From NCBI GenBank assembly GCA_964408235.1, contig CAYOYN010000010.1, positions 1 to 23,972 on the forward strand: 23,972 nucleotides of DNA. Direction: 5' to 3'. Source of the DNA: SICU01 sp964408235. Its GTDB lineage: Archaea > Nanobdellota > Nanobdellia > Pacearchaeales > GW2011-AR1. The position numbers and the translations under genes were made by a program. The notes below the pieces were generated by a model. That model worked only from the letters and a program-made list of their open reading frames with translations, was not told the origin of the DNA and ran no database searches. This document shows positions 20,475 through 23,972 of this stretch, in pieces; position 1 is the stretch's first letter; each line of letters opens with the position of its first letter.

Positions 20475-22013
20475 ATGGAAGAAATTAAGATAACCCCAAG
20501 AGAATATCAAAAAGCAATTGTAGATGTAGCGAAAGATTACAATACTCTTGTAGTTTTACCTACAGGAATAGGAAAAACCTTAATTGCGTTAATGCTTTCA
20601 GTAGAAAGAATAAAAAAATTTCCTGGAAAAAAGATACTAATTTTAGCACCTACTAGGCCTTTAGTAGAACAACATTTAGAATCTTTTAAAAAAAATCTCC
20701 CAGAACTATTTGCAGAAATTGATATTTTTACAGGTTCAATCGATGCACAAAAAAGAATGAAAATTTGGAGAAATGCGGAAATAATTTTCTCAACGCCTCA
20801 GTGCATCGCAAATGATGTAAGAAAAGGATTATACAATTTATCTGAAGTTTCATTATTAGTTATCGACGAAGCCCATCGCTGCTTAAAAAATTATGATTAT
20901 ACTTTTGTAGCCAACACTTACAAGTCACAATCATTGAATCAAAGAATTTTAGGCCTTACTGCTTCCCCTGGTTCTGAAAAAGAAAGAGTCCAGCAGATAT
21001 GCAAAAATTTAGACATAGAAAAATTAGAAGTAAGAAATAGAGATTCAGAAGATGTAAAACCTTACTTGCAAGAATTAAACATAGAAAAACATGAAGTTCC
21101 ATTTCCAGAAGAATTTATAGAATTAAGAGTTTTATTAAAAAGAATTTATGATTCAAAAATAGAACAATTAAGAAATAGAAATTTGCTGTTTGAACCTGCA
21201 AATAAGATAACTCTCCTAAAACTACAAAACAGATTAGCAAGCCAAACAACTCCCGGGAATTTTAATGCAATGATAGGAATGTCTTTATGTGCTCAGGCAA
21301 TAAAAATATCGCATGCAATGGAGTTGTTAGAAACTCAAACACTTTCAGGATTAAATGAATATCTAAAAGGATTAGAAAAGCAAGCAGAAGAGAAAAAAAG
21401 CAAAGGAGTGCAAACACTAGTCAATTCTCAAGAATTCAAAGCAACAAGATTATCACTAAACAAACTTTTAGAAAATAAAGTAGAGCATCCAAAAGTCGAA
21501 GAATTAAAAACTTTAATAGAAAGCGAGTTTAACAGAGATATCAAAACAAAAATTATCGTGTTTACTCAATATAGGGAAACAGCAAATACAATAGTAAATA
21601 AATTAAACGAATTAGAAAAAATAAAAGCTAAGACATTTGTAGGGCAGGCTAAAAAACAAAGCTTATCTGGAGGAAATTCAGGATTGTCCCAAAAAGAACA
21701 AAAAGAGGTCATAGAACAATTCAAAATGGGAGAAATCAATGTATTATGTGCAACTTCAATTGGAGAAGAAGGACTTGATATCCCTGAAGTAAATGCAGTA
21801 TATTTTTATGAACCCATTCCTTCGGAAATAAGAAGAATCCAAAGAGCTGGTAGAACTGCTAGATTAAGTAAAGGAAAATTAGCAATTTTAATAACAAAGG
21901 GTACTCGTGACGAAGCACACCATTATGCGGCAATTGCTAGAGAAAAGAAAATGAAAAAGACCATAGAATCAGTTAAACAAGATCTAAAAAATAAAACACT
22001 TATAGATTATTAA
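20475..22013 (+). CDS. hef: Hef-type SF2 DNA helicase (FANCM-like)
   Basis: A 512-aa DNA helicase matching the helicase half of archaeal Hef, which remodels stalled forks and branched DNA. Motifs: Q-like R-E-Y-Q at 9-12, motif I L-P-T-G-I-G-K-T at 28-35, Ia A-P-T-R-P-L at 58-63, motif II D-E-A-H at 131-134, motif III T-A-S at 162-164, motif IV-like I-V-F-T-Q-Y at 361-366, motif V A-T-S-I-G-E-E-G-L-D at 426-435 and motif VI R-R-I-Q-R-A-G-R-T-A-R at 453-463. Residues about 190-340 form the Hef/FANCM helical insert. I use the ATG at 20475, since the longer in-frame start at 20406 lies within the previous gene. The nuclease half is a separate gene directly downstream (TAATG). Confidence 0.92.
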   Translation: MEEIKITPREYQKAIVDVAKDYNTLVVLPTGIGKTLIALMLSVERIKKFPGKKILILAPTRPLVEQHLESFKKNLPELFAEIDIFTGSIDAQKRMKIWRNAEIIFSTPQCIANDVRKGLYNLSEVSLLVIDEAHRCLKNYDYTFVANTYKSQSLNQRILGLTASPGSEKERVQQICKNLDIEKLEVRNRDSEDVKPYLQELNIEKHEVPFPEEFIELRVLLKRIYDSKIEQLRNRNLLFEPANKITLLKLQNRLASQTTPGNFNAMIGMSLCAQAIKISHAMELLETQTLSGLNEYLKGLEKQAEEKKSKGVQTLVNSQEFKATRLSLNKLLENKVEHPKVEELKTLIESEFNRDIKTKIIVFTQYRETANTIVNKLNELEKIKAKTFVGQAKKQSLSGGNSGLSQKEQKEVIEQFKMGEINVLCATSIGEEGLDIPEVNAVYFYEPIPSEIRRIQRAGRTARLSKGKLAILITKGTRDEAHHYAAIAREKKMKKTIESVKQDLKNKTLIDY

Positions 22014-22663
22014 TGGGTTTTGTAGACATATTTTCAAACAAAAAAATAGAAGAAAAGAAAACAAACATTATTGCAGATAATAGAGAGAAAAATTCTTTAG
22101 TTATAAGCGAACTAATAAATCAAAATAATATCGTAAAATTTGAACAATTAATAATAGGAGACTATTTGATTAATGATCTAGTTATAGAAAGAAAAACAAA
22201 GTCCGATTTAATTAGCTCAATAATAGATAAGAGAATATTCAACCAATTAGAGAACTTAAAGAAATACCCAAATTATCTTTTAATAATAGAAGAGAATAAT
22301 TTTCAATTAACGATACCTGAAAATGTAATAAGGGGTTTTATAATAAGCACCGTTGTTAAATCAAAAGTTCCCATAATCTTTACAAAAAATGAAAAAGACA
22401 CTGCAAAATATTTAGGAATTTTAGCAAACAAAAAGGAGAAATCAAGTTATTCGTTAAGACCATCAAGAAATTTTTTATCAAATGAAAAACAAGCCCAATA
22501 CATATTAGAAGGATTTCCAAATATAGGTCCGATAAAAGCAAAGGAATTAATTAAACAATTTAAGTCTCTAAAAAATATATCAAACGCATCCAAAGAACAA
22601 CTTGCGAATATATTAGGGAAACAATCAGAAGAATTTTACAATTTAATCAATCAAGAACTTTAA
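22013..22663 (+). CDS. hef: XPF/ERCC4-family nuclease with HhH domain (Hef nuclease half)
   Basis: A 216-aa structure-specific endonuclease. The ERCC4 catalytic core spans about 17-140: A-D-N-R-E at 21-25, I-I-G-D-Y at 47-51 and I-E-R-K-T-K-S-D at 58-65, the family ERKxxxD signature with E59, R60, K61 and D65. A helix-hairpin-helix pair follows at about 165-214 (F-P-N-I-G-P-I-K-A-K-E-L), the usual dimerisation and DNA-binding unit. In euryarchaeal Hef this domain is fused behind the helicase. Here the two halves are separate ORFs sharing one base, so they are co-translated and probably form a complex. The 3' end overlaps the OB-fold gene on the other strand by 17 nt. Confidence 0.9.
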   Translation: MGFVDIFSNKKIEEKKTNIIADNREKNSLVISELINQNNIVKFEQLIIGDYLINDLVIERKTKSDLISSIIDKRIFNQLENLKKYPNYLLIIEENNFQLTIPENVIRGFIISTVVKSKVPIIFTKNEKDTAKYLGILANKKEKSSYSLRPSRNFLSNEKQAQYILEGFPNIGPIKAKELIKQFKSLKNISNASKEQLANILGKQSEEFYNLINQEL

Positions 22664-22952
22664 TAGTAAATACCTTAATTCTCAAGTTTTCAGGAAATCT
22701 CTCAACGATCCCTTCAATAATTACATGTCTGCCCACATATTCTTTATTACATTCACAAAAAACAGGTATTTCTTTAATGGTTAATAGTTGCCCATCTCCA
22801 AATTTCCTTTGTTCCTCAACAATTCCAGAAATAGAAACAACTTCTCCAACAATTAAACCATCAAGACTTTCAACCACTAAAGGTTCGTTAATCAAAAAAG
22901 CAACAAGCAAACCTAAACCTAATATCCCCGTAACTAAAGCAATTCGCCTCAT
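22647..22952 (-). CDS. Exported or membrane-anchored OB-fold protein, 101 aa
   Basis: Starts MRRIALVTGILGLGLLVAFL, a signal peptide or N-terminal anchor. The rest (about 30-101) reads as one small OB fold: G-E-V-V-S-I-S-G-I-V-E-E-Q-R-K-F, then L-L-T-I-K-E-I-P-V-F-C-E-C, then G-R-H-V-I-I-E-G-I-V-E-R-F-P-E-N and a final R-I-K-V-F-T-I-K-V-L-D. The C-E-C pair lies mid-fold. OB folds usually bind nucleic acid or oligosaccharide, but on the outer side of the membrane the ligand is unknown. The ATG at 22952 is preferred over 22994, which would add an odd N-terminus and sit beyond the TATA-like box. Confidence 0.72.
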   Translation of the reverse strand: MRRIALVTGILGLGLLVAFLINEPLVVESLDGLIVGEVVSISGIVEEQRKFGDGQLLTIKEIPVFCECNKEYVGRHVIIEGIVERFPENLRIKVFTIKVLD

Positions 22953-22970
22953 AAAATAGCATATCCAAAT

Positions 22971-22980
22971 CTTTAAATTA
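22971..22980. promoter_or_regulatory. Shared TATA-like element, OB-fold gene and tyrS
   Basis: CTTTAAATTA contains the palindrome TTTAAA, about 22-27 nt from both the minus-strand ATG at 22952 and the plus-strand ATG at 23001. One element could serve both leaderless transcripts. Confidence 0.45.
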
Positions 22981-23000
22981 ACCTTTCTATACACTCAAAT

Positions 23001-23957
23001 ATGGACATAAATGAAAAAATAGAATTAATAAAAAAAAATACAGAGGAAATAGTTACAGAAGAAGAACTTAAAAAATTATTGAAATCAAAAAAGAAACCGG
23101 TAGCTTATTGCGGATACGAACCTAATGGCCCAATGCACCTAGGACATTTTGTAACAATAACCAAGTTAAGAGACTTAGAAATGGCAGGATTCAAAATAAT
23201 TATTTTGTTAGCAGATATTCATGCAATGTTGAACAGGAAATCAGAAGAAACAATAAAAAAAGAAATAGATTCTTGGAAAAAAACAATTAAAGCAATAGGA
23301 ATAAAAGCAGAAATTGTCCTTGGAAGCAGTTTCCAATTTTCTAAAGACTATCAATTTGATGTAATGAAATCAGCACAATCAATGTCAATTAATAGAGGCC
23401 TAAGAAGCATGCAAGAAGTAGCGAGAGACATAGAAAATGCAACAATTTCACAATTATGGTACCCTTTAATGCAAGTTATAGACATAAAACATCTAGGAGC
23501 AGATGTGGCATTGGGAGGTTTAGAGCAAAGGAAAATACACATGCTTGGTAAAGATATAGAAAATGCTACAAATCACCCATTTATCGCAATACACACCCCA
23601 CTGATAACTTCTCTAAAGGGCCCTGGTAGTAAAATGTCTAAATCGATACCAGGAAGTGGAATTTCATTAACTGATAGCCAAGAAGAAATAAAAAAAGCAA
23701 TATCTGAAGCCTACTGCCCTGAAAAAATAGTTAAGGATAATCCGATACTTCAAATAAATAAACTCCTAATATTTCCATTTCTAAATTCCATCGAGATAAA
23801 AAGACCTTCAAAATTTGGAGGAAATAAAGAGTTCAAAAGCTATCAAGATTTAGAAACAGAATATGAACAAGGAAAATTACATCCTTTAGATTTAAAAAAT
23901 TCAACAATACAATCTCTAGAAGAGATTATAAAGCCAATTCGCAATAATTTAAAGTAA
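23001..23957 (+). CDS. tyrS: Tyrosyl-tRNA synthetase
   Basis: A 318-aa class I synthetase that charges tRNA-Tyr with tyrosine. The HIGH motif is M-H-L-G-H at 45-49 within G-Y-E-P-N-G, and K-M-S-K-S is at 211-215. Residues matching the tyrosine pocket of the M. jannaschii enzyme are present with identical spacing: Y36, Y154, Q158, D161 and Q176 (Mj Y32, Y151, Q155, D158, Q173), which separates it from TrpRS. Length fits the archaeal/eukaryotic type without the bacterial S4 domain. It has its own TATA-like box and appears complete, ending 15 nt before the window edge. Confidence 0.95.
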   Translation: MDINEKIELIKKNTEEIVTEEELKKLLKSKKKPVAYCGYEPNGPMHLGHFVTITKLRDLEMAGFKIIILLADIHAMLNRKSEETIKKEIDSWKKTIKAIGIKAEIVLGSSFQFSKDYQFDVMKSAQSMSINRGLRSMQEVARDIENATISQLWYPLMQVIDIKHLGADVALGGLEQRKIHMLGKDIENATNHPFIAIHTPLITSLKGPGSKMSKSIPGSGISLTDSQEEIKKAISEAYCPEKIVKDNPILQINKLLIFPFLNSIEIKRPSKFGGNKEFKSYQDLETEYEQGKLHPLDLKNSTIQSLEEIIKPIRNNLK

Positions 23958-23972
23958 AAAGATGATGAAAAA

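Noticed and set aside
1..23972. CRISPR array, IS element, prophage or tRNA
   Set aside because: I saw no regular direct repeats, transposase or integrase motifs, and no cloverleaf-like stretch in the short intergenic regions.

Overview
The window looks archaeal, most likely from an uncultivated DPANN lineage such as Pacearchaeota or Woesearchaeota. This rests on an archaeal-type elongation factor 1-beta, TyrRS, RPA and Hef, on many class III (prepilin/archaellin-type) signal peptides, on AT-rich DNA with short gene spacing, and on TATA-like boxes about 25 nt upstream of most first-gene start codons, which suggests leaderless transcripts. The lineage is inferred from gene style, not from a marker phylogeny. 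A run of exactly 100 N at 14044-14143 marks a scaffold join, so the two halves come from different contigs.

Left part (1-4963). A partial prepilin-like gene runs off the left edge. It is followed by a YdjM/DUF457 membrane protein, a two-OB-fold RPA, a small Cys-containing exported protein, and a forward operon of EF1-beta, an unknown 79-aa protein and a HIT-fold protein that has lost its histidine triad. Next come a prepilin peptidase (minus) and an AI-2E-family permease (plus) facing away from each other, then a 40-aa very basic protein.

Centre (4994-16399). This is the most striking region. At least thirteen minus-strand genes, packed with 1-8 nt overlaps or very short gaps, encode proteins with a short N-terminus and one N-terminal membrane helix. 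Nine have a clear K/R-G or K/R-A class III cleavage motif. They include two mini-pilins of 38 and 51 aa, several disulfide-rich paralogues and two large proteins of 362 and 381 aa. Diverging from them is a large FlaJ/TadC-type platform protein with two T2SF domains. Converging on that, across the gap, is a 751-aa FlaI/PilB-type ATPase. With the prepilin peptidase at 2954-3793 this makes a nearly complete type IV pilus-like machine with an unusually large set of minor pilins. No FlaH, FlaF/G or archaellin was recognised.

Right part (16432-19711). A small two-helix membrane protein is followed by two coupled coiled-coil proteins (plus), three tandem paralogous polytopic membrane proteins (minus) and a PRC-barrel protein. 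The coiled-coil and membrane genes are plausible accessory parts of the pilus, but that is inference.

Right edge (19822-23957). A forward operon holds an M50-like membrane protein without HExxH, a Hef-type helicase, and a separate XPF/ERCC4 nuclease, so Hef is split into two genes. A small exported OB-fold protein overlaps the nuclease tail to tail, and a complete tyrosyl-tRNA synthetase ends the window. No tRNA, rRNA, CRISPR, IS element or prophage gene was seen.
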